Below, piece by piece: positions 47,746 to 56,854 of a DNA stretch of 64,000 nucleotides. Source of the DNA: Chloroflexota bacterium (GTDB lineage Bacteria; Chloroflexota; Anaerolineae; Aggregatilineales; Phototrophicaceae). The DNA is taken from assembly GCA_020161935.1 (NCBI GenBank), contig JAIUNI010000005.1, positions 62,001 through 126,000 on the forward strand, written 5' to 3'. Each line of letters begins with the position of its first letter. The first letter of the stretch is position 1. A program made the position numbers and the translations under genes. The notes beneath the pieces are model-generated. The model had not been told where the DNA came from, did not search any database, and was given only the letters and a program-made list of their open reading frames with translations.

Positions 47746-48537
47746 CTAGTCACCGATTTCCGGCACCAACCGCAGCCGGTCGGGGACTTCGCCTGTCATG
47801 ACCATGTTGGCGACTTCAAGTTCCGTCACCTCGTCTTTGCGGAAGTCACCCACTTTTTGCCCGTGGCTGATGATGGTGAAGCGGTCAGCCACCTTATGCA
47901 CATGCCCGATGTTGTGGGTGATGAAGATGACCGACATGCCGCGTTCTTTCGCCGCCTTAGTGTATTCCAGCACTTTGGCCGTTTCCCCGACCGAAAGCGC
48001 CGAAGTCGGTTCGTCGAGGATCAGCAGCTTCTTGCCGAAGTACACCGCCCGCCCGATGGCAATCGACTGCCGTTCACCACCAGATAGCGAACCGACCGCT
48101 TCATCGGGATTGCGGATGTGGATGCCGATGTCGAGCAAGGCTTTGCGTGTCCGTTCCGCCATCTCCGCGTTGTCCAGCACCTCAATCGGGCCGATCTTGC
48201 GCGTAATTTCCTGCCCCAACCAGAAGTTGCGCGAGATACTCATCAGCGGAACCAGCGCCAAGTCCTGATATACAGTTTCCACGCCTAGCGCCCGTGCGTC
48301 CTGCGGCGAGTTGATCTCCACATCATGCCCCTCAAAGCGGATTTGTCCGCTGGTCGGTGTATACACACCCGTCAAAATCTTGATGAGGGTCGATTTGCCT
48401 GCGCCGTTGTCGCCCAACAAGCCGACGATTTCCTGCTGTCCGACCACAAAATCAATCCCTCGCAGCACATTGATCGTGCCGAAGGTTTTGGTGATGTCCT
48501 TCATTTCAACGACTGGCGTACCGTTTTGTTCAGCCAT
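47746..48537 (-). CDS. Sugar-type ABC transporter ATPase
   Basis: 263 residues with one ATPase module: GDNGAGKST (Walker A), VYQDLAL (Q-loop), LSGGERQSIAIGR (signature), LLILDEPTSALSV (Walker B) and ITHN (H-loop). Ribose/galactose-type systems usually carry a double ATPase of about 500 residues; the single module matches FrcA/XylG-like short forms. It is the last gene of the operon with the permease and binding protein. Confidence 0.9.
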   Translation of the reverse strand: MAEQNGTPVVEMKDITKTFGTINVLRGIDFVVGQQEIVGLLGDNGAGKSTLIKILTGVYTPTSGQIRFEGHDVEINSPQDARALGVETVYQDLALVPLMSISRNFWLGQEITRKIGPIEVLDNAEMAERTRKALLDIGIHIRNPDEAVGSLSGGERQSIAIGRAVYFGKKLLILDEPTSALSVGETAKVLEYTKAAKERGMSVIFITHNIGHVHKVADRFTIISHGQKVGDFRKDEVTELEVANMVMTGEVPDRLRLVPEIGD

Positions 48538-48568
48538 AAGTTTGTTCCATGAAATGCAATAACTTCTT

Positions 48569-50875
48569 TTACGTCTTTGCGCGGCGCGAGGCTGTATTGA
48601 TGACCACCGCCACGATGATAATGAAACCGATCACACCGTTGAAGTAACGGTTATCGACACCGATCAGCACCAACCCTGTGCCGAGGCTGCCGTAAATGAA
48701 CACACCCAGCAGCGCCCCGACGATGCTGCCGTAACCGCCCGTGAGCAGCGCCCCGCCGATGACTGCCGCCGCGATAACCCGCAGGTCGAGGCCGTTACCA
48801 CGCAGCGCATCGACGCTGGTGACATACGACACGTCGAGGATGGCCGCGATGCTAATCAGGAAGGACACCAGCACAAAACTGCTGATCTTGATGCGGTTGA
48901 CGTTGATACCCTGCGCCCGCGCCGCGCCGGGGTTACCGCCCACCGCGAAGATCGAGTTGCCGTAGCGAGTACGGTTAAGCAGGAATTGGAAGACGACCAC
49001 CAGCAGCAGCCACCAGAACACACCCATACGCAGGGTGATACCCGTTTGTAGCTGCCCGATGAACGGCAGCGATAGGATACGCCCGTTCATCAAGTCGTAG
49101 AAGCTGATGGTGAGCATACTGCTGCCCGAACCGAGCAGTTGCAGTTGATCGAGCAAGCCGCCGACGAGCAAATACAGTACCGCGAGGATCGCAATCGCCG
49201 TGATGGCAAAGTTCAGCAAACTCAGTGCCACATGCAGATCGCGGAAGTGGTTCGGATTATTCGGGTAGTCCTTCACCTTCGCGCGGTAGTTGATCCACAG
49301 CGACGGGATCAGCGACTTGGCGATATACAGCACCCCGACGATGCCAAGTGCCGCCGCGATGGCGATGAGAATACGGCTGATGTCGATATAGGGTGGTTGG
49401 CTAAAATAGTCGGCGTAACGCAGGTTGTTGCCTTGATCGACCAGCACCTGCGGGATCGCGCGGAAAATCAACTGCGTACCGAGTGTGACGATGAACGAAG
49501 GGATACCCGTACGGATGAGTATCCAACCGTTGATGTAACCGAGGAAGCAGGTGAACACCATCGCGATGATCGCCGCCGGTATCGGGCTAATGGCGGGTAC
49601 ATAGTAGGGCAGGTTGCCGCTGATGCCGACAAAAATGATGTAAATCGCCAGTACAAGCAGCGCCGCGCCAAAGATCAATCCCAACATCGGCATAAGCGCA
49701 CGCTGCCGCCGCACCAACCCCAAGCTGCCGAAGAAGCTGGTCAGCCCCATAATCACAATCGCGCCCAGCACGAACGTCATTGGGATGTGTCCGGTTTGCA
49801 TACCGAGAAAGGTTAAACCGCTGACACCCAACTGCGAACCGACTGACAGATCGAACTCACCCGCGATCATCAGCATCGTCACACCGATTGCCACGATACC
49901 GATGGTGATGTTATTCGTAAGCGCACCCGTAAGCGACTGCGGTTGAAGGAAAAGATCGGTCGCAATCGAGAAGAACGTGAACACGAAAATGAAGCCGATG
50001 ATCGCGCCCGCGCCGGGGGTACGCGCCAGCGTATTACGGATGCTGATGTCGGCAGGCGTGTTCGCCCCACCGCGTCCACGGGCCGCCGCCCGTTCGCTCA
50101 GTGAGCCTGCGATGGCCTTTTGCGCGGTTTTTTGCCGTAGTTCCGCTGTCAGGTAGCGGTACGCCACCAAACTGGAAAGCAGCAGCAGCGCCGCCGGAGC
50201 CGTCAGGTTTTGAATATCCGGCAATTTGCTGCCAATTGCACTCAACATTTGGTTAATAGGCGTGCGTTCACCAAACAACTTCGTAATGTCGAATACGCCC
50301 GAAAGCAGCGCGGTGAAGCCGATGAACGCATTCAGCAGCAGCAGCCATTGGGCATACGACCACGCCCGCAGATCACGCCGCCACAGGTTAAAGGCCGTCC
50401 ACAACAGTACCATCCCCCACAGCACCGAGCCGATTATCGCTGCCCACTCAATGAAGCTGATGTTCCGGCGGCTGATGTTGATGCGTTCGCCCAGCGGCAG
50501 CCATCCGGTTAGGATTTGCTCGCCAATGATGACGAACACAATCCCCACCAGCGCCAGCACCGCCGTCGAGAGCAGGATACCGGGGGGCATAGCGGCGTTG
50601 TCATCAAAATATTCCCGTACGCGCGGGGTGACTTCGTGGCTGATAAATGTCCATGCCGTGCGTAACGCCAATAAACCCCAGATCGCCGTGACCACGATCA
50701 CGATTATCTCGATAGGGTTCATGTCGCGGCGGCTGATGTTCACGCGGTCGCCCAGCGCTAACCAACCGGTCGCAACTTGTTCGGCGATGATGAAGCTGGC
50801 AGCGGCGATCACCAGCAGCAGGAGGATGTTTAAGACGTTCACCCGCGAGGGGGGCGGTGGTTGTGAATAACCCAT
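48569..50875 (-). CDS. Sugar-type ABC permease with extended, duplicated N-terminus
   Basis: 768 residues. From about 300 it is a RbsC/XylH-like permease (FSIATDLFLQPQSLTGALTN, GVTMLMIAGEFDLSVGS, GIPSFIVTLGTQLIFR, AVGGNPGAARAQGIN), itself enlarged by loops. Residues 1-250 add about six hydrophobic helices, including a tandem unit (TGWLALGDRVNISRRDMNPI and TGWLPLGERINISRRNISFI). A permease of this family is normally about 330 residues. It imports a sugar-like ligand delivered by the binding protein encoded upstream. Confidence 0.88.
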   Translation of the reverse strand: MGYSQPPPPSRVNVLNILLLLVIAAASFIIAEQVATGWLALGDRVNISRRDMNPIEIIVIVVTAIWGLLALRTAWTFISHEVTPRVREYFDDNAAMPPGILLSTAVLALVGIVFVIIGEQILTGWLPLGERINISRRNISFIEWAAIIGSVLWGMVLLWTAFNLWRRDLRAWSYAQWLLLLNAFIGFTALLSGVFDITKLFGERTPINQMLSAIGSKLPDIQNLTAPAALLLLSSLVAYRYLTAELRQKTAQKAIAGSLSERAAARGRGGANTPADISIRNTLARTPGAGAIIGFIFVFTFFSIATDLFLQPQSLTGALTNNITIGIVAIGVTMLMIAGEFDLSVGSQLGVSGLTFLGMQTGHIPMTFVLGAIVIMGLTSFFGSLGLVRRQRALMPMLGLIFGAALLVLAIYIIFVGISGNLPYYVPAISPIPAAIIAMVFTCFLGYINGWILIRTGIPSFIVTLGTQLIFRAIPQVLVDQGNNLRYADYFSQPPYIDISRILIAIAAALGIVGVLYIAKSLIPSLWINYRAKVKDYPNNPNHFRDLHVALSLLNFAITAIAILAVLYLLVGGLLDQLQLLGSGSSMLTISFYDLMNGRILSLPFIGQLQTGITLRMGVFWWLLLVVVFQFLLNRTRYGNSIFAVGGNPGAARAQGINVNRIKISSFVLVSFLISIAAILDVSYVTSVDALRGNGLDLRVIAAAVIGGALLTGGYGSIVGALLGVFIYGSLGTGLVLIGVDNRYFNGVIGFIIIVAVVINTASRRAKT

Positions 50876-50985
50876 TACCCTAAAAACTTTCTCTCAAAAG
50901 AAACAATAATTGCGAAATAATCAACTGCGTACACGCAAAGCCGCGTGTGAATAAGTGCCTACTATACCCTGATTCATATGCAAAT

Positions 50986-51006
50986 GGGGGAGCTTTCGCC
51001 CCCCCA
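50986..51006 (-). promoter_or_regulatory. GC-rich hairpin between binding protein and permease genes
   Basis: GGGGGG-CGAAAG-CTCCCC stem-loop in the 155-base gap, lacking a T tract. Typical position for an mRNA-stabilising or attenuating hairpin that raises binding protein level over permease. Confidence 0.5.
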
Positions 51007-51030
51007 CCTGTTAGCCTATCTCAATAACGT

Positions 51031-52014
51031 TTAGCGGTAGCCAGCAGCCGTCAATTCGATGATCGCATCGACATTGCTCTGGTCAATCACGCCGGGGCCG
51101 GTGAAGATGTCGCCACCGGGGGCCAGCTTGTATTGGCTGTTCAGGTACAGCCACTGAATGGTTTCGTAACCTTGCAGGTACGGTTGTTGGTCAATCGCTT
51201 GCAGCAGGAAGCCATCCTTGATCATTTGGAAGATTTCCGAACCCGTGTCATGGGTGGTCGCGTACAGTGCGCCCGGCTCGATACCTGCATCCTTGATGTA
51301 CAGGTTCAGCGCCGACGAGGGTAGCGGGCCAAGCATGAAGATCGCGTTCGCGTCAGGGTTGGCGGTGAAGTAATCCTTGATTACGCCAGCGCTTGCCTGC
51401 GGGTCTTGGCTGATGTTGATGACATCCAGCGTTACGCCTTGTTCTTCAAACACCGAGCGGACACCGGCGCAGCGGGCTTCGAGACCACTGTGACCTTGTT
51501 CCTGAATGGTGCAAACGCCCTTGCTGATGGTCTTGCCGTCAGCCGCAGCTTGGGCGAAGACACGGTTGGCATTCGCCACACCACCGCGGAATTCGCTCGC
51601 GCCGATGTAGAACAGAATGTCCAGCGCATTGTCCTTACCGGCGTTCGGGTCGGCAGTGTTGAAGGCAATAACCGGAATACCCAGTTCCTTCGCCTTGTCG
51701 ACACCGCTGCGGATCACTTCGGGATCAGCCACGGTCGTGCCGATGCCATCGGGTTCGGCGTTCAGCGCGTCTTCCCAGAAGCCAGCCATCGCCGGAGAAC
51801 CGAGCTTGTCGTCACCGAGCCATTGGCAGTCAGCGTCCAGCAGGGTACACGCATCTTCCATACCCTTGATAACCACGATCCAGAAGGGGTTGGTGCTGTC
51901 ACCGTGCGCCACCATCTTGAACTTCAGTTGGGCATCCTGTGCGCCAGCAACACCCATTGTCACCATTAAAACACCGGCCACCAACAAGCAAACAAAAGCA
52001 ATACGTTTCAGCAT
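51031..52014 (-). CDS. Periplasmic sugar-binding protein of the ABC operon
   Basis: 327 residues from the ATG at 52014 (GGAG 7 bases upstream); the frame start at 52035 lacks a site. Signal peptide MLKRIAFVCLLVAGVLMVTM...AGAQ. Mature part is a peripl_BP_4/ribose-binding fold: KFKMVAHGDSTNPFWIVVIKGMED at the start, NAEPDGIGTTVADPEVI, GIPVIAFNTADPN, and PDANAIFMLGPLPSSA. First gene of the operon. Confidence 0.9.
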   Translation of the reverse strand: MLKRIAFVCLLVAGVLMVTMGVAGAQDAQLKFKMVAHGDSTNPFWIVVIKGMEDACTLLDADCQWLGDDKLGSPAMAGFWEDALNAEPDGIGTTVADPEVIRSGVDKAKELGIPVIAFNTADPNAGKDNALDILFYIGASEFRGGVANANRVFAQAAADGKTISKGVCTIQEQGHSGLEARCAGVRSVFEEQGVTLDVINISQDPQASAGVIKDYFTANPDANAIFMLGPLPSSALNLYIKDAGIEPGALYATTHDTGSEIFQMIKDGFLLQAIDQQPYLQGYETIQWLYLNSQYKLAPGGDIFTGPGVIDQSNVDAIIELTAAGYR

Positions 52015-52238
52015 ACAATACTCCTTAGATTCCAAAAATTTATTGATACTCAGGATTTTAAGAATTTTACTGAGTGACTTTCATAATACCCACACTTAGA
52101 TAACTACGCAAGAAATGTTTAGCGGACTTGTCAAGAGCCACTAGGCCATTGGCCTGTCTCTACTGCTTGCGGGGTGCTGCTTTCGCTTTTACAATGGTCA
52201 TCAATTGAACCACTATCAATTGGGATCTTGAATTACGA

Positions 52239-52589
52239 ATGCGCCAGTTATTCAGTTATGAAAAAGTAAAACCGTTTTTTTATGCGTTCATCTTGATCGG
52301 GTTGGCTTTACTCGTGTTTGGCCTCTATCGTTTCGTGACCACTTCACAGGCCGTAACCGATAACTTTGCTTACCGGTATCACCAACAAAACACCGCTGTA
52401 CAGTCGATTGACGAGGCGACTGCCCGTGTATTGATGAGCGCTGACCTTGATTTGCGCGACTTGGAACGCCAGCGGAATGAGGCCGTGATCGTTATCGGCG
52501 CGGGTATCATTTTGACAGCCGTTGGTTGGCTCCTGAATGACTTCTTCCGGTCACGCCATCAAAAATTCCGAGCAGCATCAGCCAGTTAA
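52239..52589 (+). CDS. Small two-helix membrane protein
   Basis: 116 residues. Hydrophobic helices at about 13-33 (FFYAFILIGLALLVFGLYRF) and 82-103 (IGAGIILTAVGWLL) around an exported or cytoplasmic helical loop. Precedes the histidine kinase gene by 93 bases. No family recognised. Confidence 0.65.
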   Translation: MRQLFSYEKVKPFFYAFILIGLALLVFGLYRFVTTSQAVTDNFAYRYHQQNTAVQSIDEATARVLMSADLDLRDLERQRNEAVIVIGAGIILTAVGWLLNDFFRSRHQKFRAASAS

Positions 52590-52682
52590 CTGCACCCGGT
52601 TTTCAGATCATTATGATCGGGTACGAAGACTGGATTTATAATCAGACTCATTAAGAGTGTTATTAATGTACAGGGGGTAGCG

Positions 52683-54161
52683 ATGTCCATCCCTACCAAT
52701 AAAGATTTTGCGAACGAAATACGCGGTGACCGGCTCACGATTATTTGGCAGCTCACGATTATTGGCTGTATTGTCGTTTTTTGGGGTGTGGCGGTAGCCG
52801 GTGCGCTCAGTCGCACTTATGTGACCGGTTGGTTGATTGCGCCCGCGTCATGGGCCTTCGCCTGCCTCGTTAGCCGTTGGTATTTGAGGCGCAAACGTTT
52901 TGCCTCGGCGGTATGGGCATATGGCTTAGGCGCGATACTCGGCATTGCCATCCTGCTGTTTACGGGTGACCGCCTGAGTACCGAACTCGTCGCTTACGTT
53001 TCCCCGATGGTGGTGGTCATCGTTGGCTTGATGTTGTCTCCCCGTGAATCATTGATCGTCGTGCTGCTTTCTTGCGCTCTGATTGGCACATCCTCGTTTA
53101 TAAACCCGAATGCTCATCGTTTCGGTGTCTACCAACTTTTCCCGATGGCGCTGACGTTTATTAGTTGGATTTTAGCCGCGCAGGTGACAGGCGAACTCTA
53201 CCAGATTACCCAGTGGGCGCTTTCCAACTACGAACGCGAGCGTAAAACGACCAACGATCTGTACGAAAACCGCCAAGAACTCGAAAAGTCCTTCCGCCGC
53301 AGTCAGGTGTTGAGCGAGGAGTTGCAAGGCACGAACCAGCAGCTTGATAATGCTAAAAAAGCCGCCGAAGAAGCTACACATTTCCGTGGTCAGTTTTTGG
53401 CGAACATGAGCCATGAACTCCGTACCCCCCTCAACGCGATCATCGGCTTCAGCGAAACCATGCTTAAGTTTCCGGCGATGTACGACGATATTGAACTCCC
53501 GCAAAATTATCAAAATGACCTCAACCAGATTTATAACAGCGGTCGCCAACTTCTCAGCCTTATCAACGACATCCTCGACTTGTCCAAAGTGGATGCCGGT
53601 AAGATGGAAATGTTCATGCAGAAGGTAAATCTGGAAGAACTCATTCAGGGTGTGATCTCAACCGCCGAGGGGTTGGTTGGGTCGAAGCCCATCGAACTGA
53701 AACAAACCCTGCCCGACCCCGTGCCGCTCGTCTGGGCGGATGAAACCCGTATCCGTCAGGTGCTGCTCAACCTGTACAGCAACGCCGTCAAATTTACTGA
53801 CACTGGCTCGATCACCTTAAGCGTGAGCGAAGGGCCGGAAGGTGTGCGCCTCAGCTTGACCGACACGGGTAAGGGGATTGACCCGCGTTTCCACGAAGCC
53901 ATTTTCGAGGAATTCAAACAGGCCGAAAACATCGGGCGCGATCCGCGTTCTGGCGCGGGTTTGGGTCTCGCCATTTGCCGCCACCTGCTCGGTTTAATGG
54001 GGGGGCGCATCTGGGTCGAAAGTGAAGTAGGCAAGGGCAGCACGTTCCATGTACTCGTGTCGTCATACCGCGACGACTCCACCCGCCCAACGCGCCGTGA
54101 CACCTCGACTTTCCCGGCGATTACCGCACCCAAAAACCCTGAGATAGAGAAAGTGGGTTAA
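52683..54161 (+). CDS. Membrane histidine kinase
   Basis: 492 residues. Six hydrophobic helices (about 18-165), a coiled coil (180-235), HisKA with FLANMSHELRTPLNAIIGFSE (His244), then HATPase_c: LNLYSNAVKFTD (N box), LTDTGKGIDPR (G1), SGAGLGLAICRHL (G2). It transfers phosphate to the response regulator encoded 2 bases downstream. Its sensed signal cannot be deduced. Confidence 0.92.
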   Translation: MSIPTNKDFANEIRGDRLTIIWQLTIIGCIVVFWGVAVAGALSRTYVTGWLIAPASWAFACLVSRWYLRRKRFASAVWAYGLGAILGIAILLFTGDRLSTELVAYVSPMVVVIVGLMLSPRESLIVVLLSCALIGTSSFINPNAHRFGVYQLFPMALTFISWILAAQVTGELYQITQWALSNYERERKTTNDLYENRQELEKSFRRSQVLSEELQGTNQQLDNAKKAAEEATHFRGQFLANMSHELRTPLNAIIGFSETMLKFPAMYDDIELPQNYQNDLNQIYNSGRQLLSLINDILDLSKVDAGKMEMFMQKVNLEELIQGVISTAEGLVGSKPIELKQTLPDPVPLVWADETRIRQVLLNLYSNAVKFTDTGSITLSVSEGPEGVRLSLTDTGKGIDPRFHEAIFEEFKQAENIGRDPRSGAGLGLAICRHLLGLMGGRIWVESEVGKGSTFHVLVSSYRDDSTRPTRRDTSTFPAITAPKNPEIEKVG

Positions 54162-54163
54162 TC

Positions 54164-54991
54164 GTGCGAATTCTCTATGTCGAGGACAATGCCACCAACG
54201 TCATTTTGGTGCAGCGTGTGGCAAACATGGGAAAGCATTCGGTGATTACCTACGATAACGGCGAAGACGCACTCGCCAACTTTGATCACGATGCCCCTGA
54301 CTGCGTGTTGATGGATGTTCAACTGCGCGGTGCGCTCACGGGTTTGGATGTGGTCGCCAAACTGCGCGAGCGTGGTTTCAGGCTGCCCATCATCGCTCTG
54401 ACCGCCTATGCCATGAAAGGTGATCGCCAGCGCTGCCTCGATGCCGGATGTGACGACTACATCCCCAAACCCATCTCGGTAACTGAATTGGTGTCGGTGT
54501 TCAAGCGCTTCAACGATACGATTGCATCCAGCCGCAAAGCAACGATGGTCGGCGGAAAAACACCTTTCTATAAGCCACCTGTTGAACTTCCGCCAGTCCA
54601 GCCCGCCGCTCAACCAACTGCTACCGAAACGGCCAAACCTGCCGCATCGAGCGAACCGGTTGCCGCCGATGCAGCCAAACTTACGACCGCGACTGAACCA
54701 GTTGTCACCGAGCCAGCCACACCTGCCGCCGAAGCTGCTAAACCTACCGCCGCGACTGAACCAGCACCACAACCGCTGGAAACACCATCAGTAGCAAATA
54801 TGCCGCTGCCTACTGTTCAACCACAGCCCAAAACGGATGAAACTGCATCCAAAGAAACCGTCACCGAAACCTCGAAAGAGCAAACACCTGCTCTCGATGT
54901 AACGTCGAAGCCTTCACCCCCCGTTGATGTGGCGGTCGAAAAGGTCACCCCCACGACTCCAACCACCGTTCCGACGAGCGTAGAATCATGA
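54164..54991 (+). CDS. Response regulator with disordered Pro/Ala/Thr tail
   Basis: 275 residues from GTG 54164. REC domain 1-125: LYVEDNATN (acidic pocket), LMDVQLRG (Asp51 acceptor), LTAYAMKG (Thr) and YIPKPIS (Lys). The last 130 residues are a low-complexity tail of Pro, Ala, Thr and Glu with repeated AAKPTAATEP-type units; no output domain. Probably a protein-interaction arm. Confidence 0.88.
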   Translation: MRILYVEDNATNVILVQRVANMGKHSVITYDNGEDALANFDHDAPDCVLMDVQLRGALTGLDVVAKLRERGFRLPIIALTAYAMKGDRQRCLDAGCDDYIPKPISVTELVSVFKRFNDTIASSRKATMVGGKTPFYKPPVELPPVQPAAQPTATETAKPAASSEPVAADAAKLTTATEPVVTEPATPAAEAAKPTAATEPAPQPLETPSVANMPLPTVQPQPKTDETASKETVTETSKEQTPALDVTSKPSPPVDVAVEKVTPTTPTTVPTSVES

Positions 54992-55006
54992 TCGGGCAGG
55001 GTATTT

Positions 55007-55471
55007 ATGGCTGAACGGTTGGCTCTCGTTGTTGATGATGTTGGCGCGAATCGGGAATTTGTCGAGCGTTTATTGAACGGTGCGAAGTTTAAAGTGAACG
55101 CCGCCAGCACCGGCAAAGCAGCACAGCAAATAATCACATTACAAGATGAACTAGCGATGGCGATTGTCGATATGAAGCTGCCAGATATGAGCGGGTTAGA
55201 CCTCATCCGCAAGCTGCGGTTGAAGTACCCCTCGGCCTATCTGGTGGTCGCCTCGATGTACGACGAGCGTTCGACAATGGAAAAAGCGTTTACGGTGGGG
55301 TGTAACGTTTATCTGGTGAAGCCGCACGGGTTCATGGAACTCTATCAACGGCTGATGCGCTCGGAACTTTCAGCGCTGATAAAAGAGCCGCAGTTGATTA
55401 TTGACCAGTATGGGCCGCGCGTGTTCAAGCCGGTCGTCTCGTCGGTGCCGAAACCCTCAACCCCGCAGTAA
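55007..55471 (+). CDS. Single-domain response regulator
   Basis: 154 residues. REC motifs VVDDVGANR, AIVDMKLPDMSGL (Asp55) and YLVKPHGFMEL; no output domain. Its 3' end overlaps the end of the convergent lipid-kinase gene by 15 bases. Third member of the kinase cluster. Confidence 0.88.
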   Translation: MAERLALVVDDVGANREFVERLLNGAKFKVNAASTGKAAQQIITLQDELAMAIVDMKLPDMSGLDLIRKLRLKYPSAYLVVASMYDERSTMEKAFTVGCNVYLVKPHGFMELYQRLMRSELSALIKEPQLIIDQYGPRVFKPVVSSVPKPSTPQ

Positions 55472-56371
55472 CATTTGCAGAAGTCCCGGTCGCACACGGA
55501 AGCTCATAGCGTTGGCGCGGGCCGTTTCCCCGTCCAAATCCAACCCGACCGCGCCGTTGAGTCCCGTGATCTGCACCTCGCTTGCCTGTGCATGGCGTAC
55601 TGCCGGATGCGTGAGGTGGCTTCCCGTGTACACCTGATACAACGCGCTCAGGATGACCGGACGCGCGACCCCCTTAACGAGGATCACGTCGAAGCTGCCA
55701 TCGTTCGTCTTGGCATTGGGGGCGATCTTCATCCCGTGTCCGAAGGTGCTGCCGTTCGCCACCGCCAGCAGGTATGTTTTACCTTCGTACCAGTCTTGCC
55801 CATCCAGACGGATTTGCAAGGGCTGCGGTTCATAATTCAGGATGCTAAGGATCGTTGACTTGAGGAATGTCCACGGTTTGCGCTTGGCGATGCGGTTCAC
55901 ACGTTCGTTCACCGCGCCGCTGACTCCCGCGCTGGCGATGTTCAAGAAGTAATTCGAGTGGTCGTCATACCTAAGCTGCCCCAAATCGGTTGGGGTCGGT
56001 GTCGCGCTGGCAATCCAGCGTGCCGCTTCGTGAATATCAAAGGGGATTTGGTTGTGTCGCGCCCAATCACGACCGGAGCCGATGGGTAGGTTGCCATAGA
56101 CCATTTTCGGCCCATCAGGATTTTGCTCATTCAACTTTGCCAGCGCGTTCACCAGCGAGAAGTTCGTGCCATCCCCGCCAATCGCGATCACCCGCTGGAT
56201 ACCGGCGGCGTATGCCTTATCGAGGTGCTGCGCGACATCGTTCGTGTGTTGGGTAATCGCGACAACCAGTTCACCAAGTTGTTCCCAGAGCAGGGGTTCT
56301 AAGGCTTTCCATACTCGTCCGGCACGTCCACTTCCGGCGTATGGATTTAAGATGACGAGGGTTTTAGACAT
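55457..56371 (-). CDS. Diacylglycerol kinase-family lipid kinase
   Basis: 304 residues. NPYAGSGRAGRVWKALEPLL at the start and AIGGDGTNFSLVNAL (GGDGT, about 65-70), then YGNLPIGSGRDWAR, are the DAGK catalytic domain motifs; the C-terminal beta domain (KTNDGSFDVILVKGV) is also present. Phosphorylates a lipid such as diacylglycerol or a sphingoid-like base. Two bases downstream of the response regulator gene on the same strand. Confidence 0.88.
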   Translation of the reverse strand: MSKTLVILNPYAGSGRAGRVWKALEPLLWEQLGELVVAITQHTNDVAQHLDKAYAAGIQRVIAIGGDGTNFSLVNALAKLNEQNPDGPKMVYGNLPIGSGRDWARHNQIPFDIHEAARWIASATPTPTDLGQLRYDDHSNYFLNIASAGVSGAVNERVNRIAKRKPWTFLKSTILSILNYEPQPLQIRLDGQDWYEGKTYLLAVANGSTFGHGMKIAPNAKTNDGSFDVILVKGVARPVILSALYQVYTGSHLTHPAVRHAQASEVQITGLNGAVGLDLDGETARANAMSFRVRPGLLQMLLRG

Positions 56372-56373
56372 AC

Positions 56374-56736
56374 TTAGTCGGGGCTAATTAAGTCTGTAAG
56401 GTCATCCAGATTAAAGGGCTTCGGTAGTACACCGTTCAATGATTGGATGATGTCATCAGTCAAGCGCTCATCATGCACATCCGCGCTCATCATGACGAAC
56501 GGGATGCTCTTCCATGTGGGGTGCTTGCGTATCGCTTCCAGCAGACCAATGCCATCCATCCGCGGCATGTTGAGGTCGCTGATAATGAGTTCGGGAAGTG
56601 CGTCTGCTTTTTGCAGGACATCTAACGCTTCGAGGCCGGTGCGTCCGGTGAGTACGGTGTGTTCGCCGTACACAAGCATATCGCACAGCAGCATTTGCAT
56701 GGGTGCGTTATCTTCCACAAGCAAAATGTGGCTCAT
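56374..56736 (-). CDS. Single-domain response regulator
   Basis: 120 residues from the ATG at 56736 (GAGG site); the longer frame at 56775 is less likely. HILLVEDNAPMQMLL, ELIISDLNMPRMDGIGL (phosphoacceptor Asp), and VMMSADVH / LPKPFNLDDL complete a CheY-like fold. Likely co-transcribed with the lipid kinase. Confidence 0.88.
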   Translation of the reverse strand: MSHILLVEDNAPMQMLLCDMLVYGEHTVLTGRTGLEALDVLQKADALPELIISDLNMPRMDGIGLLEAIRKHPTWKSIPFVMMSADVHDERLTDDIIQSLNGVLPKPFNLDDLTDLISPD

Positions 56737-56854
56737 TACAATCCTCAACTCCTGAACAATGGCAGGATATTCCATCGCGTCTAGATTATTGTACGCTTAA
56801 TTAGTCTCGACTGAAGGTTAAGAATTTCAAACTTTTGGTAAATATCCTCAATTG

